A stretch of 41,121 nucleotides of DNA from Chloroflexota bacterium (GCA_014874475.1 JADBJJ010000028.1:1-41121); one strand, 5' to 3'. Numbered from the stretch's first letter, positions 1 through 9,428 are shown. The notes: generated by a model from the letters alone, not told the origin. A program made the numbers and translations.

Positions 1-122
1 TCCGACTTGAGCAGGATTTGTGCCCGTCGGATCTTGCGGGCTGGCGCTGTACCGGATGAGACAATCTGTTGGAGTTGTAAGCGTTCCTCTTCGGTCAATT
101 GCACAACGTATTTGCGATTCAT
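1..122 (-). CDS. IS630-family transposase, N-terminal fragment (runs off window)
   Basis: The first 40 codons read MNRKYVVQLTEEER, then a PARKIRRAQILLKS stretch. This is the characteristic N-terminus of IS630-type (Tc1/mariner-like DDE) transposases, which cut and paste the element usually at TA. The start ATG is at 122-120 and follows a strong ribosome site (GGAGGTGA, 134-127). The rest, including the helix-turn-helix and the catalytic DDE core, lies outside the window, so activity cannot be judged. The start codon overlaps the TGA of the interrupted gene upstream (ATGA). The family call rests on the N-terminal pattern only. Confidence 0.75.
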   Translation of the reverse strand, partial: MNRKYVVQLTEEERLQLQQIVSSGTAPARKIRRAQILLKS

Positions 123-126
123 CTCT

Positions 127-160
127 TCACCTCCAATGATGAAAACACCATTGGAGGTGA
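127..160. repeat. 12-bp inverted repeat over the transposase ribosome-binding site
   Basis: Arms TCACCTCCAATG and CATTGGAGGTGA are perfect complements separated by 10 nt. In the transposase transcript (minus strand) the GGAGGTGA Shine-Dalgarno lies in the downstream arm, so folding would hide it. Sequestering hairpins of this kind limit transposase synthesis from read-through transcripts in several IS families; that role is inferred here. Confidence 0.6.
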
Positions 161-914
161 GAAGATGCGAAATCCAGTTATCACACTTGACAGAGTACTA
201 GTAGCCTCTGCCACAACGGTCCAATCATACTTTTTTCTAGGAAACTTTGTGTAAAAATGGGTTAAAATTTGATCTATGTGGTCTAATGCGTAAGAAAGAA
301 GTTGATCATTATCTGCCTGTATGAGGTACTCTGGTAAAATTGGTTTATCGGGAGGACCGATATATCCCCATACTAAATGACCGCCAACAATTCTCCCATC
401 ACGGGGAGAGCGAGAAATAAATTGGTTTGCAAAATTAATTCCATGGGGGTTAAGCTGTTGCGGATCAGTGGGATGATATGTTACCTCTTCCGAAATATTA
501 GTTATTACCCAATCTGGAAAGTATCTTATTCCTTGATCTACCGCATTTCTTAGTGAACTTTTTCCCCATCCAGCTTCTGCTCTGATTTGAAGTTCTTTAG
601 AATTCAATCTAAAAGCACGATTTATATCAAAAACTTTCCACACCCACTCCCCATTTTCCCCCTTCTCAGCCATAAAGCCCATACTGTAAGCTCTGCCTTG
701 CTCATCGGCAACTGTATAGGTGGCAAGGATGTAGGGTCTTTGATCCGGGCCGATTCGCTGTTCAAACTGTAAGCCGTTGATTATGTTATCTGGCGCTACC
801 TCAATCCCGGCCATCCGCATCGCATTGACAAACTGGGGGATCGGGGCATCGGGGTCTTGCAGATCAAAAAGTTCGGGATGAGCAGCCCTCGGGTCAGGGA
901 CGCCGGGGAAGGCT

Positions 915-1020
915 GCCAGAGTGGGAATGGGCGTTGGCGTTGGGGTTGGAGTTGGTGTTGGCGTCGGAGTCGCCGTCGGCGTTGGGGTATTGGTGGGTCG
1001 GGGGGTGACAGTGGGGGAAG
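915..1020. repeat. Hexamer-like microsatellite coding the Thr-Pro linker
   Basis: Tandem GTTGGN/GTCGGN hexamers on the plus strand encode the alternating Thr-Pro linker of the lipoprotein on the minus strand. Such tracts separate a lipid anchor from an extracytoplasmic domain, and their length can change by slippage. Confidence 0.7.
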
Positions 1021-1355
1021 GGGTCGGAGTAGGTTCTCCCAGAGATGGGGGCAAGATCTTACAACCCTTCAGCAAGAGGGAGGCTGCGCCGAGAGAGAGT
1101 AATTTCAATACACCCCGCCGAGTTATCTTCTGTTCTTCCAGCCGCTGCATTTGGCTTTCCTCCTTCTGAAGTGATAAGGAGCATGGCCTGTAGACCTATG
1201 CCCTTTGCCGGGAGCGCACCATAGCCCGGAGCGAAGACCGACCACCCTCCCAGATTGGGCAACTCGCTGGGCGCTGCATCCATCTCCAGCCCGAAAGCAG
1301 ACGGTTGCAAAAACTATTGCTTGTAATGGGCCAATAGATCGTTACCAGTTCTGGG

Positions 1356-2153
1356 TCAACAGGAGAGAAGCAGATGGGCGCTGATCTCGTCCAGGATCAC
1401 CAGTGGGAAGAGGGCAATCCGATCATCCCCATTATAACCCAGGCGCCGCAGTACGGCCAGTGGGGGTTGGTTGTCCATCCCTTTTCCGGTGTGGGGAGCG
1501 CAGCCGGTTGTACACATCCACCCAATGGGCACTGAGGCGCAGGAACTGCTGGTATCGGGGCAGGTGATGGCGGCGCAGATGGGTGGTGTGAAGCGTCCCC
1601 AGAGTCCCCTTGTCGCGGATGTCTTTCACATCGGCCTGGATGAGAGTGAAGGGTCTCCCGACTTCCCAGACCCACAAGACGGGATAAACGCTCTGCCGCC
1701 CCGCAAAATACCCCGGATGCTGTTCCCGCTGATGGTTTCCCAGGCCCACAGGGCGGGATAGACGCTTTGCCGCCGCCGGCGTTGAGGCCGAAGGCCGTGG
1801 CGCCGCAGGATGGGGCGGATGGTGTGGGGGGAGAGGGTCACCCCGCGTCCCTGGAGGTACAGCGCCAGCCGGCGCCGTCCCAACCCCGTCTCCCGACGGG
1901 CGGCCAGCACGATCCGCTCTATCTCGGCAGGGGTCTGGCGCGGCGAACGCTGGGGGCGCCGGGAGCGATCCCTCAGCCCCGCCTCCCCTTCCGCCAGGTA
2001 ACGGGACACCCCCTTGCGCACCACCTGCTGCGAGGTGCGCCACAGGCGGGCAGTAGCGCTGATACTGCCCAACCGTAGGTAGGTCAGCACGATCTGCTTT
2101 CTTGCCTCTATTGGGTTTATGGCGTGTACTTCCCAGTAAGCCCGTTCAGCCAT
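1356..2153 (-). pseudogene. rve-type transposase remnant with frameshift and internal deletion
   Basis: The ATG at 2153 follows AGGAGGA and opens MAERAYWEVHAINPIEARK, then a helix-turn-helix region (LRLGSISATARLWRTSQQ) and an Arg-rich linker. Reading then jumps frame at an imperfect 74-bp-offset duplication of the YPALWAWE segment (YPVLWVWE in the second copy). It continues into FTLIQADVKDI, which carries the first catalytic Asp, and HLRRHHLPRYQ. It then joins directly to the C-terminal part (HWVDVYNRLR, after a further frame change GKGMDNQPPLAVLRRLGYN) and stops at 1358-1356. The segment with the second Asp and the Glu is absent. Clearly inactive. Confidence 0.8.
1664..1774. repeat. Imperfect direct duplication inside the dead transposase
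   Basis: Positions 1664-1700 and 1738-1774 match at 32 of 37 bases with an offset of 74. The offset is not a multiple of three, which explains the frame change. The divergence suggests an old event, or a junction between two related IS copies rather than a recent slip. Confidence 0.65.
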
Positions 2154-2272
2154 CGGCGGTGCTCCTCCTGGTGTAAATTCTTCCCCAATTCCTGTAAAGG
2201 GGGAGCGCCGCCTTTTGTCAGGATCATCTCCATCACCTGGTAACGATCTCCTGGCGCAAACGCAGCGCACGG

Positions 2273-2300
2273 TTGCGATTTCCGGCGCGTGTGGTAAAAT
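2273..2300 (+). promoter_or_regulatory. Sigma70-type promoter for the DksA-like gene
   Basis: TTGCGA (2273-2278), a 16-bp spacer and TAAAAT (2295-2300) lie 43 bp before the start codon and just outside the right end of the defective IS. Confidence 0.5.
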
Positions 2301-2342
2301 AAATTGCTGTCAGGGTAGAGTGATGACTCTTGGAGGAACCCC

Positions 2343-2687
2343 ATGCCCGTCTCAAACGAAGAGTTGCGGAATCGCCTTCTACAAGAACGCGCGTACCTTC
2401 TGGAACAGTTGACACGATCGGGCGAAAACGAATATCGCGGAGCCGGCTACGGAAACCACATCGCCGATGATGCCACAGAGACGTTTGAACAGGCCAAGGA
2501 GGTCTCCCTTCAGCGAAACGAGACCTCTTTGCTCTGGCTGATAAACCATACCTTAGAGAAGTTTGAACTGGGCACGTACGGCATCTGCGAGGCATGTGGT
2601 GCCCCAATTGATCGGGCTCGCTTAAAAGCCCTGCCCTACGCCCTCTACTGTCTGGACTGTCAGGCTCAGATGGAGCAGCGCCGGTAG
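2343..2687 (+). CDS. DksA/TraR-family C4 zinc-finger protein
   Basis: A 114-residue protein with an N-terminal helical coiled-coil-like half and a C-terminal four-cysteine zinc finger: CEAC (C82, C85) and CLDC (C103, C106), with the family's YGICEACGAPI signature. DksA/TraR proteins enter the secondary channel of RNA polymerase, often together with ppGpp, but short members like this one are poorly characterised. ATG 2343 follows GGAGGAACCCC. It is the first gene of a tight run with lspA and rluD (6 bp to the next start), an arrangement I recall for small DksA-like proteins next to lspA in other bacteria. Confidence 0.88.
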   Translation: MPVSNEELRNRLLQERAYLLEQLTRSGENEYRGAGYGNHIADDATETFEQAKEVSLQRNETSLLWLINHTLEKFELGTYGICEACGAPIDRARLKALPYALYCLDCQAQMEQRR

Positions 2688-2693
2688 GGGCAA

Positions 2694-3239
2694 TTGGGGG
2701 AGACGGCCCACAGGGGTGATCCGTTGGCTATTCTCAAAAACCCGGTTTTACCCGCTGTTGCAGGAATAGCCCTCGCCCTGGACCAACTTACCAAGTCCTG
2801 GGTAGTCGCCCATATGAATTTGGGGAAGTCCATAGAAGTGTCTTCATGGCTGGCCCCCCTGTTTTCCTTGACATACGTCACCAATACCGGCATCGCTTTC
2901 GGCCTTTTCCAGGGCATGGGTGATATCCTCCTGATTGTGGTTTTCATCGCTATTGGTGCGATTTTCCTCTTTTACCGCCATCTCCCGGCAGGCCCGATAT
3001 CTCTTCATGTTGCCCTGGGCCTCCAAATGGGCGGCGCTCTGGGCAACCTAGTGGATCGGCTGACACGAGGCGCAGTGGTGGATTTCATAGACCTGAACTT
3101 CTGGCCTCTCCACCACTGGCCCATTTTTAACCTGGCCGATACCAGTATTGTGGCCGGGGTGGTCTTGTTGTTGCTGGTGATGTTGACCGAGAAAGATCGT
3201 CAGCCCGCGCCTGTACCTGAGGAGAGCAGGGTAGAGTAG
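2694..3239 (+). CDS. lspA: Lipoprotein signal peptidase II
   Basis: LspA is the membrane aspartyl protease that removes signal peptides from diacylglyceryl prolipoproteins. The four hydrophobic segments, the DQLTKSW motif, NTGIAFGLF, GGALGNLVDR and FNLADT are all present. The catalytic dyad is D130 (VVDF) and D149 (NLADT), numbered from the TTG at 2694. That TTG lies 6 bp after the upstream stop. A second TTG at 2724, preceded by AGGGGTGAT, gives a length closer to the family norm and puts the Asp pair at 120/139, so the start is uncertain. The window itself contains lipobox proteins that would be substrates. Confidence 0.95.
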   Translation: MGETAHRGDPLAILKNPVLPAVAGIALALDQLTKSWVVAHMNLGKSIEVSSWLAPLFSLTYVTNTGIAFGLFQGMGDILLIVVFIAIGAIFLFYRHLPAGPISLHVALGLQMGGALGNLVDRLTRGAVVDFIDLNFWPLHHWPIFNLADTSIVAGVVLLLLVMLTEKDRQPAPVPEESRVE

Positions 3240-3275
3240 CAAGGCCTGGGACGACGAGTCCCCCTCGCACGGAAG

Positions 3276-4217
3276 ATGGCCCTCTCAGGAGAAACGTTGA
3301 CTGAGGAAACCGCCTTCGTTCTGCCTCCGGAAGAAGCCGGAGCGCGGCTGGACCGGGTACTGGCGGCCCGATTCCCGCAACTCAGCCGGGCCCAACTGCA
3401 GCGGCTCATTCGTTCTGGCGCCATCACCGTCAACGGTTCTGTCGTCCGTCCAGCCTACCGGCTCACACCGGGGGACCACATTGCGGTGACCTTCCCGGAA
3501 GAACCGACGGTCCGTCCCGAACTCCTCCCACTGGACATTGTCTACGAGGACGAGTACCTGCTGGTGGTGAACAAATCAGCGGGAATGGTCGTCCATCCAG
3601 CGGCGCGCATCGTCAGTGGCACACTGGTCAATGCCCTACTGTCTCATTGCCCCCAAGTGGCGGACGTGGGCGGTCCAGACCGGGCGGGCATTGTCCATCG
3701 GCTGGACCGGGAAACCTCGGGGCTGATTGTGGTCGCGAAGAATCCGGAGACCCACGCATCCCTTCAGCGGCAGTTTAAGCGTCGCCTGGTCCGCAAAACC
3801 TACGTCGCGCTGGTGGAAGGACAGGTCCACCCGCGCGAGGGCATCATTGAAGTCCCCATCGGCCGGGACCCGAATGACCGGACCCGCATGGCCGTCTCTC
3901 GGACGGGGCGCCCGGCGATCACGCAATATCGCGTCGTGGAGGTCTTTCCTCAGCACACCCTGCTGGAGGTCCGTCCCCACACAGGGCGGACGCATCAGAT
4001 ACGGGTTCACCTGGCTTGGCTGGGCTACCCGGTGGTGGGAGACCGCGTCTATGGTCGGCGTCGCCAGACGTTGTTGCTGGACCGCCATTTTCTCCATGCT
4101 CGTGAACTGGTCTTCACCCATCCCGTCACCGGCGAGAAACTGGCCCTTTCTGTCCCGCTTCCGCCGGAACTGACGGCCCTGCTGAACCAGTTGCGGCGAG
4201 AGAAAGGCACACGTTAA
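3276..4217 (+). CDS. rluD: RluD-like 23S rRNA pseudouridine synthase
   Basis: An RluA-family pseudouridine synthase of 313 residues. An S4 RNA-binding domain (about 22-75, ARLDRVLAARFPQLSRAQ) is followed by the catalytic domain with HRLDRETSGLIVVAKN, in which D144 is the catalytic Asp. The family modifies uridines in helix 69 of 23S rRNA or related sites. The symbol is given by similarity to the lspA-rluD neighbourhood; the RluA/RluC/RluD choice cannot be proven from sequence alone. ATG 3276 follows GGAAG. The next gene starts 24 bp downstream. Confidence 0.9.
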   Translation: MALSGETLTEETAFVLPPEEAGARLDRVLAARFPQLSRAQLQRLIRSGAITVNGSVVRPAYRLTPGDHIAVTFPEEPTVRPELLPLDIVYEDEYLLVVNKSAGMVVHPAARIVSGTLVNALLSHCPQVADVGGPDRAGIVHRLDRETSGLIVVAKNPETHASLQRQFKRRLVRKTYVALVEGQVHPREGIIEVPIGRDPNDRTRMAVSRTGRPAITQYRVVEVFPQHTLLEVRPHTGRTHQIRVHLAWLGYPVVGDRVYGRRRQTLLLDRHFLHARELVFTHPVTGEKLALSVPLPPELTALLNQLRREKGTR

Positions 4218-4241
4218 GTCAAACGGAGGCCAATCGCTTCT

Positions 4242-5123
4242 ATGTCTGATGACCTGCTCAAACGGGTTGTTCCCCCTCCTGAGCCTGCAGGTCCGGGCTT
4301 CCGGTTGCGGGCCGCCCGGGAGGCCCAGGGGCTTTCTTACCAGGACGTGGAGGCCGCCACCCGCATCCGCAGCCGCTATCTGGAGGCCCTGGAGACGGGA
4401 AAGTACGACGTGATGCCGGGAGGGGAAGCCCAGGTGCGCGGCTTTCTACGCCGCTATGCTGCCTTTCTGAACATCCCGCCGGAAGAGATTATCGCCCTCT
4501 ATGAACGGGAAACCCGTCAGGGGACCGTTCCCCTGTCTCCGGTGCCGGCTCCACCCCCCCCACCTTCTTCCGGACGCTCTCCTGTTCCCACCGTCCGCCC
4601 GACCTCTTCGGAACCTCTTCCCAGACGGAGGCTGCCAATTGGCGCCCTGTTGGGACTACTGGTTCTGATCGGGGCCATCGCGCTGGGAGCGGTATGGCTG
4701 GCGACCCATTCAGAGCAGGTTTTCCCCGGCTCCCGGCCCGTGCCGACGGCCGGTACGCCCCGGCCCGCCGCCTTTCCCTCGCCGATGTTCACGGCCACCC
4801 CCGTTTTTCCCACCTCGGTTCCCACCCCTGCCGCAACCCCGACTTTCCCTGTCTCCACCAGTGGGGTCACCCTGACCCTGGAGGCGCAGGAGCATGTCTG
4901 GGTGCGGGTGACGGTGGACGGCTTCACTGCTTTTGAGGGCATGCTCTCCCCGGGCACTCCCCAGACCTGGGTGGGGCAGGAGATGGTCATTGTGGAGACC
5001 GGCAACGGGGCCGGTGTGGTGGCTATCGTGAACGGACAACCCCAGGGCCCCCTCTGTGGACGGGGCGAGGTCTGCGCGCGCGGCTGGGAACCGACGGGGG
5101 AAATGACCCAAATTCATCGCTAA
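4242..5123 (+). CDS. RodZ-like HTH/transmembrane cell-shape protein
   Basis: This protein has the RodZ architecture. A cytoplasmic Xre-type helix-turn-helix (about residues 18-85, with LRAAREAQGLSYQDVEAATR and YLEALETGKYDVMPG) comes first, then a Pro-rich linker, one transmembrane helix (about 130-155), an extracytoplasmic Thr/Pro-rich stretch, and a C-terminal beta domain like DUF4115 (about 205-290, VTLTLEAQEHVWVRV). RodZ links the MreB cytoskeleton to the wall synthesis machinery; no mreB is in the window. It is 293 residues long and co-directional with rluD and the small membrane protein that follows after 17 bp. Confidence 0.85.
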   Translation: MSDDLLKRVVPPPEPAGPGFRLRAAREAQGLSYQDVEAATRIRSRYLEALETGKYDVMPGGEAQVRGFLRRYAAFLNIPPEEIIALYERETRQGTVPLSPVPAPPPPPSSGRSPVPTVRPTSSEPLPRRRLPIGALLGLLVLIGAIALGAVWLATHSEQVFPGSRPVPTAGTPRPAAFPSPMFTATPVFPTSVPTPAATPTFPVSTSGVTLTLEAQEHVWVRVTVDGFTAFEGMLSPGTPQTWVGQEMVIVETGNGAGVVAIVNGQPQGPLCGRGEVCARGWEPTGEMTQIHR

Positions 5124-5140
5124 GAGCAAGGAGGTGTCTT

Positions 5141-5620
5141 ATGCGACCGTGGCTGAAGGCCGGACTCATCGGCGGCGGTGTTCTCGCCATCCTGACCATC
5201 ATCCAGTCTGTGGGGATGCTGTTCCCCGAAGTAAGCGGGATCATCAGCTGCTGCATCTGTATCCCGTTCCTGCTGGCCTACCCGGGCGTCGGTGTGCTGG
5301 CTGCCTACTGGCTGACGCCGCCCCGGACGGCGGGGGAGGGAGCAAAAGAAGGGGCTCTGGGGGGCGTCGTCGCCGGAGCGATAGGTGCTGTCATCATTTT
5401 TATCATGGCCCTGATTACGGGCTCTGCCGGAATCCAGCAGGCCCTCCAGCAATTGCCGCCCGATGCTCTCCAGGCGTTGGAGGAGATGGGCATGAGCGGC
5501 CTTTTCTCCCCTGGTGGATTTGCTGCCCTCAATTGCTTAGATGGCATCTGTGGCATCCTCTGGGCTGTGGCGCTGGGCGCGGCGGGTGGTGCCGTCCTGG
5601 CGGCAGTCAAGCGGGATTAG
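5141..5620 (+). CDS. Small multi-pass membrane protein, unknown function
   Basis: A 159-residue hydrophobic protein with about four membrane segments (near 7-27, 34-59, 72-95 and 135-155) and Gly/Ala-rich helices (GGVVAGAIGAVIIFIMALI). Cysteines cluster in SCCICIPF and NCLDGIC. ATG 5141 follows AGGAGG. I do not recognise a named family; it resembles short DUF4199/DUF5518-like membrane proteins only in general appearance. Its place between the RodZ-like gene and pgeF suggests an envelope role, which is inference. Confidence 0.75.
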   Translation: MRPWLKAGLIGGGVLAILTIIQSVGMLFPEVSGIISCCICIPFLLAYPGVGVLAAYWLTPPRTAGEGAKEGALGGVVAGAIGAVIIFIMALITGSAGIQQALQQLPPDALQALEEMGMSGLFSPGGFAALNCLDGICGILWAVALGAAGGAVLAAVKRD

Positions 5621-5644
5621 CCACCCGTACGCAACGCGTCATTG

Positions 5645-7539
<1,895 letters not shown>

Positions 7540-7545
7540 AAGACG

Positions 7546-8544
7546 CTACAAGACCAACACTCCCGCCCCGTTGATTCGGCCTTCTTTCAAGGCCAAGAGT
7601 GCTTCGTTGGCGGCTTCTATGGGAAAGGTCTGGACGGTTGTCTGGACGGGGACTTCAGCGGCTAACTGGAGGAATTCCGCTGCATCCTGTCGGGTGAAGT
7701 TCGCGACGCTTCGCACAACCCGTTCCCAGTACAGGAGTCGGTCGTAATCCAGTTCTGGGATGGGGGTCATAGTGACCCCCGCCAGAGCCAGGGTCCCTCC
7801 CCGTTCCAGTACCCGCAGCGCTTCTGGGACCAGTCCTCCGGCCGGGGCGAAAATAATACCTCCGTGGACCAGGGCGGGAGGATTGTCTTTGGCGGCTCCT
7901 ACCCAAGCGGCGCCCAGTTCCCTTGCCAGTCGTCGGTGCCCTTCCCCCCGGGTGAAGACATAGACTTCGCATCCCCAATACCGGGCGATTTGCAGAGTGA
8001 TATGGGCGGATGCACCGAACCCCCACATTCCCAGGCGTTCTCCGGGCCGAACCCCGCTCAGCCGCAGAGCACGGTAGCCAATGATGCCTGCGCAGAGCAG
8101 TGGTGCGGCGGCCTCATCAGAGAATATTTCGGGGATCGGGTAGGCGAAGTCCTGATGGACGACCATCGCCTCGGCGTAGCCGCCGTCGGCGTGAAGGCCG
8201 GTGAAGCGAGCCTGCCGGCAGAGGTTTTCCATCCCCCGCTGACAGAACTCGCAGGTGCCGCATGTCCGGTAGAGCCAGGGCACGCCCACGCGCTGCCCGA
8301 TGGTGAACCGTCGGACTCCCTCGCCGACCGCGTCCACAATGCCGACCACTTGGTGGCCGGGCACGACCGGTAGTTTGGGTAGCGGGAGGTCTCCCTCTAC
8401 CGTGTGCAGGTCGGTGTGGCAGACGCCGCAGGCGCGGATGCGCAGACGAACTTCCTCCGTGTCCGGTTCGGGCAATGGGAGGTCCCTCATTTCCAGCGGA
8501 CCTTCTTCTGCAGGGCGAGGTGAGTAAAGGACCATGGCTTTCAT
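7546..8544 (-). CDS. Zinc-dependent alcohol dehydrogenase (MDR superfamily)
   Basis: A medium-chain dehydrogenase of 332 residues that oxidises alcohols or reduces aldehydes with NAD(P). The N-terminal GroES-like domain has CGVCHTDLHTVEG (catalytic Zn Cys/His), PGHQVVG and the structural-zinc loop CGTCEFCQRGMENLC with four Cys. The nucleotide-binding domain shows MWGFGASAH, a variant of GxGxxG. ATG 8544 follows GGAGG at a good distance; a longer reading from 8577 lacks a ribosome site. It converges on tgt with only 6 bp between stops. Substrate cannot be assigned. Confidence 0.9.
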   Translation of the reverse strand: MKAMVLYSPRPAEEGPLEMRDLPLPEPDTEEVRLRIRACGVCHTDLHTVEGDLPLPKLPVVPGHQVVGIVDAVGEGVRRFTIGQRVGVPWLYRTCGTCEFCQRGMENLCRQARFTGLHADGGYAEAMVVHQDFAYPIPEIFSDEAAAPLLCAGIIGYRALRLSGVRPGERLGMWGFGASAHITLQIARYWGCEVYVFTRGEGHRRLARELGAAWVGAAKDNPPALVHGGIIFAPAGGLVPEALRVLERGGTLALAGVTMTPIPELDYDRLLYWERVVRSVANFTRQDAAEFLQLAAEVPVQTTVQTFPIEAANEALLALKEGRINGAGVLVL

Positions 8545-8598
8545 TGGTGATCCCTCCGGTTTTCTGAGATTCAGCACCCGGTCATCTCCCTCCTGAGT

Positions 8599-8693
8599 GT
8601 TGCTGAAAATAAAGTGTGTGCTGGCACAGGATGGAGCCTTCAGTTCCAGGAACCGGAACCCGGCATTCTCGCCGGCGGTGAATATTCAGCAAC
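8599..8693. repeat. Inverted repeat flanking part of the dispersed element
   Basis: GTTGCTGAA (8599-8607) and TTCAGCAAC (8685-8693) are perfect 9-bp complements 77 bp apart. The second arm is part of the dispersed repeat (copy A), which suggests the region may be a decayed small mobile element. This 299-bp intergenic stretch (8545-8843) holds no other gene. Confidence 0.45.
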
Positions 8694-8710
8694 CCTTATG
8701 GGGAGACTAC
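8646..8710 (+). repeat. Dispersed intergenic repeat, copy A
   Basis: The segment beginning CCAGGAACCGGAA and ending in GGGGAGA matches copy B at 33436-33503 over about 60 bp, with few mismatches and one 1-bp indel. The shared core is AATATTCAGCAACCC followed by TATGGGGAGA. It lies between the divergent adh and ytxH genes. Confidence 0.8.
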
Positions 8711-8759
8711 CCAACACCCCGTTAGACGAAAAATAGGACACATCCCCCTCTTATGGCTC

Positions 8760-8787
8760 TTGTCAATTATCCTGAAAGGATTATAAT
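8760..8787 (+). promoter_or_regulatory. Sigma70-type promoter for the YtxH gene
   Basis: TTGTCA (8760-8765), a 16-bp spacer and a consensus TATAAT (8782-8787) lie about 57 bp upstream of the start codon and downstream of repeat copy A. Confidence 0.7.
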
Positions 8788-8843
8788 AAGCATAACTGGA
8801 TATGCAACAGGCCTGCGCTGCCGATTTCAGGGAAAGGAGTGCT

Positions 8844-9074
8844 ATGCGGAAGTTGATCGGATTTCTGGCCGGGCTGCTCTGTGGGGCGCTGGTGGGTGCT
8901 GTTTTGGGGATCTTGCTGGCGCCGTATGGTGGAGCGGAATTGCGGGAGCGGATTCGCTCCGGGATCCAGACGTTGATAGAAAAAGGTCGGGAGGCCGCAG
9001 CAGCCCGACGGGCTGAACTGGAGGCGCAACTGGAGGCCTTTAAGCAGGGGCGCTCTGTGGTTCTTCAGGAGTAA
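8844..9074 (+). CDS. YtxH-domain membrane-associated protein
   Basis: A 76-residue protein beginning MRKLIGFLAGLLCGALVGA. It has one Gly/Ala-rich membrane helix (about 4-27), then the conserved LLAPYGGAELRERI of YtxH proteins (LLAPKSGxELR in the family), then a charged amphipathic helix. The family is widespread and linked to stress in some bacilli, but its molecular role is unknown. ATG 8844 is chosen because AAAGGAG precedes it and because homology starts there; an upstream in-frame ATG lacks a site. Confidence 0.85.
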   Translation: MRKLIGFLAGLLCGALVGAVLGILLAPYGGAELRERIRSGIQTLIEKGREAAAARRAELEAQLEAFKQGRSVVLQE

Positions 9075-9216
9075 GCATTACGCTCTTCTGGAGAGGTTTT
9101 TCAAGACCTCGCTCTGCATAGTATCCTTTAAAGTAGAAACCGCCAGGACATCGTACGGCACCGCCGGATTCCTTTCTTTCCCTCTCTCTTGTAAAGAGGT
9201 AGAAGAAAGAGAGGGT

Positions 9217-9247
9217 GGGGACAGTGGCCCGCGAGGCTGCTGTCCCC
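9217..9247 (+). terminator. Hairpin in the 354-bp gap between ytxH and hpt (possible terminator)
   Basis: GGGGACAG (9217-9224) pairs perfectly with CTGTCCCC (9240-9247), and inner GGCC/GGCT pairing extends the stem. No U-tract follows (AAACCC), so it may be a transcript-end hairpin or an IS scar. A second 8-bp inverted repeat, CCCTCTCT/AGAGAGGG (9180-9187 / 9208-9215), lies just upstream. The rest of 9075-9428 shows no gene I can support. TATAAA at 9401 may be the hpt -10 box, but no good -35 is seen. Confidence 0.4.
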
Positions 9248-9428
9248 AAACCCTTCGTAAATTTCCTCCTTCCCGTGCAGCGGGGGGCTTTGTTTTCTGA
9301 GCCTGAGCGTTTGCGTCCAGGTTCCAGCGGGAGTAAATGGGCCGTCGGTGCGTGGAACAACAGGCTGGCGGTGCTCCGGTTTCCCAGAACGACGAGTTGG
9401 TATAAAAAAACAGATTGCGGATAAAGTT

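Larger units (their letters stand above)
1..200 (-). mobile_element. Left end of an IS630-type insertion sequence
   Basis: The homology of the disrupted xylanase-like gene ends abruptly just inside position 205, and a transposase begins at 122. The end of the element should therefore lie near 196-203, where three TA dinucleotides cluster (196, 199, 202); TA is the usual IS630 target. The probable terminal repeat reads inward from about 195 on the minus strand as CTGTCAAGTGTGATAACTG. A perfect 12-bp inverted repeat (127-138 / 149-160, loop 10) sits around the transposase ribosome site and could form a hairpin over it. The other end is outside the window, so the exact boundary is inferred. Confidence 0.6.
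119..1150 (-). pseudogene. GH10 xylanase-like lipoprotein, truncated by IS insertion
   Basis: A Tat-like lipoprotein signal (TRRGVLKLLSLGAAS, then the lipobox LLKGC near residues 26-30) is followed by a Thr-Pro linker (about 38-76). The remaining roughly 200 residues match the first half of a GH10 glycoside hydrolase: GGHLVWGY corresponds to the family's GHTLVWH, and DWTVVAEA (309-316) to the WDVVNEA block with the acid/base Glu. The Asn normally before that Glu is Ala here. After residue 316 the last 27 residues are IS-encoded. The nucleophile half is missing, so no GH10 activity is expected. ATG at 1150 follows AGGAGGAAA. The 3' two thirds is far more A+T-rich than the rest of the window. 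Confidence 0.7.
1336..2249 (-). mobile_element. Defective insertion sequence with 13-bp terminal inverted repeats
   Basis: AGATCGTTACCAG at 1336-1348 is exactly complementary to CTGGTAACGATCT at 2237-2249, and the two bracket a single broken transposase. The roughly 914-bp element has lost its catalytic core, so it would need help in trans to move. No target duplication is evident in the flanking bases. The right end lies only 24 bp from the -35 box of the DksA-like gene. The integrase-core signature suggests the IS481/IS3-like rve superfamily, but the precise family is unclear. Confidence 0.75.

Noticed and set aside
1059-1310. 83-codon minus-strand frame between the lipoprotein and the defective IS
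   Set aside because: It overlaps the lipoprotein signal region, lacks a ribosome site and shows no recognisable family. A remnant gene is possible but unsupported.
1151-1335. Possible riboswitch (c-di-GMP-like GGCAAAGGGC) upstream of the lipoprotein gene
   Set aside because: Only a short motif resembles the class; the conserved stems and receptor loop could not be traced.
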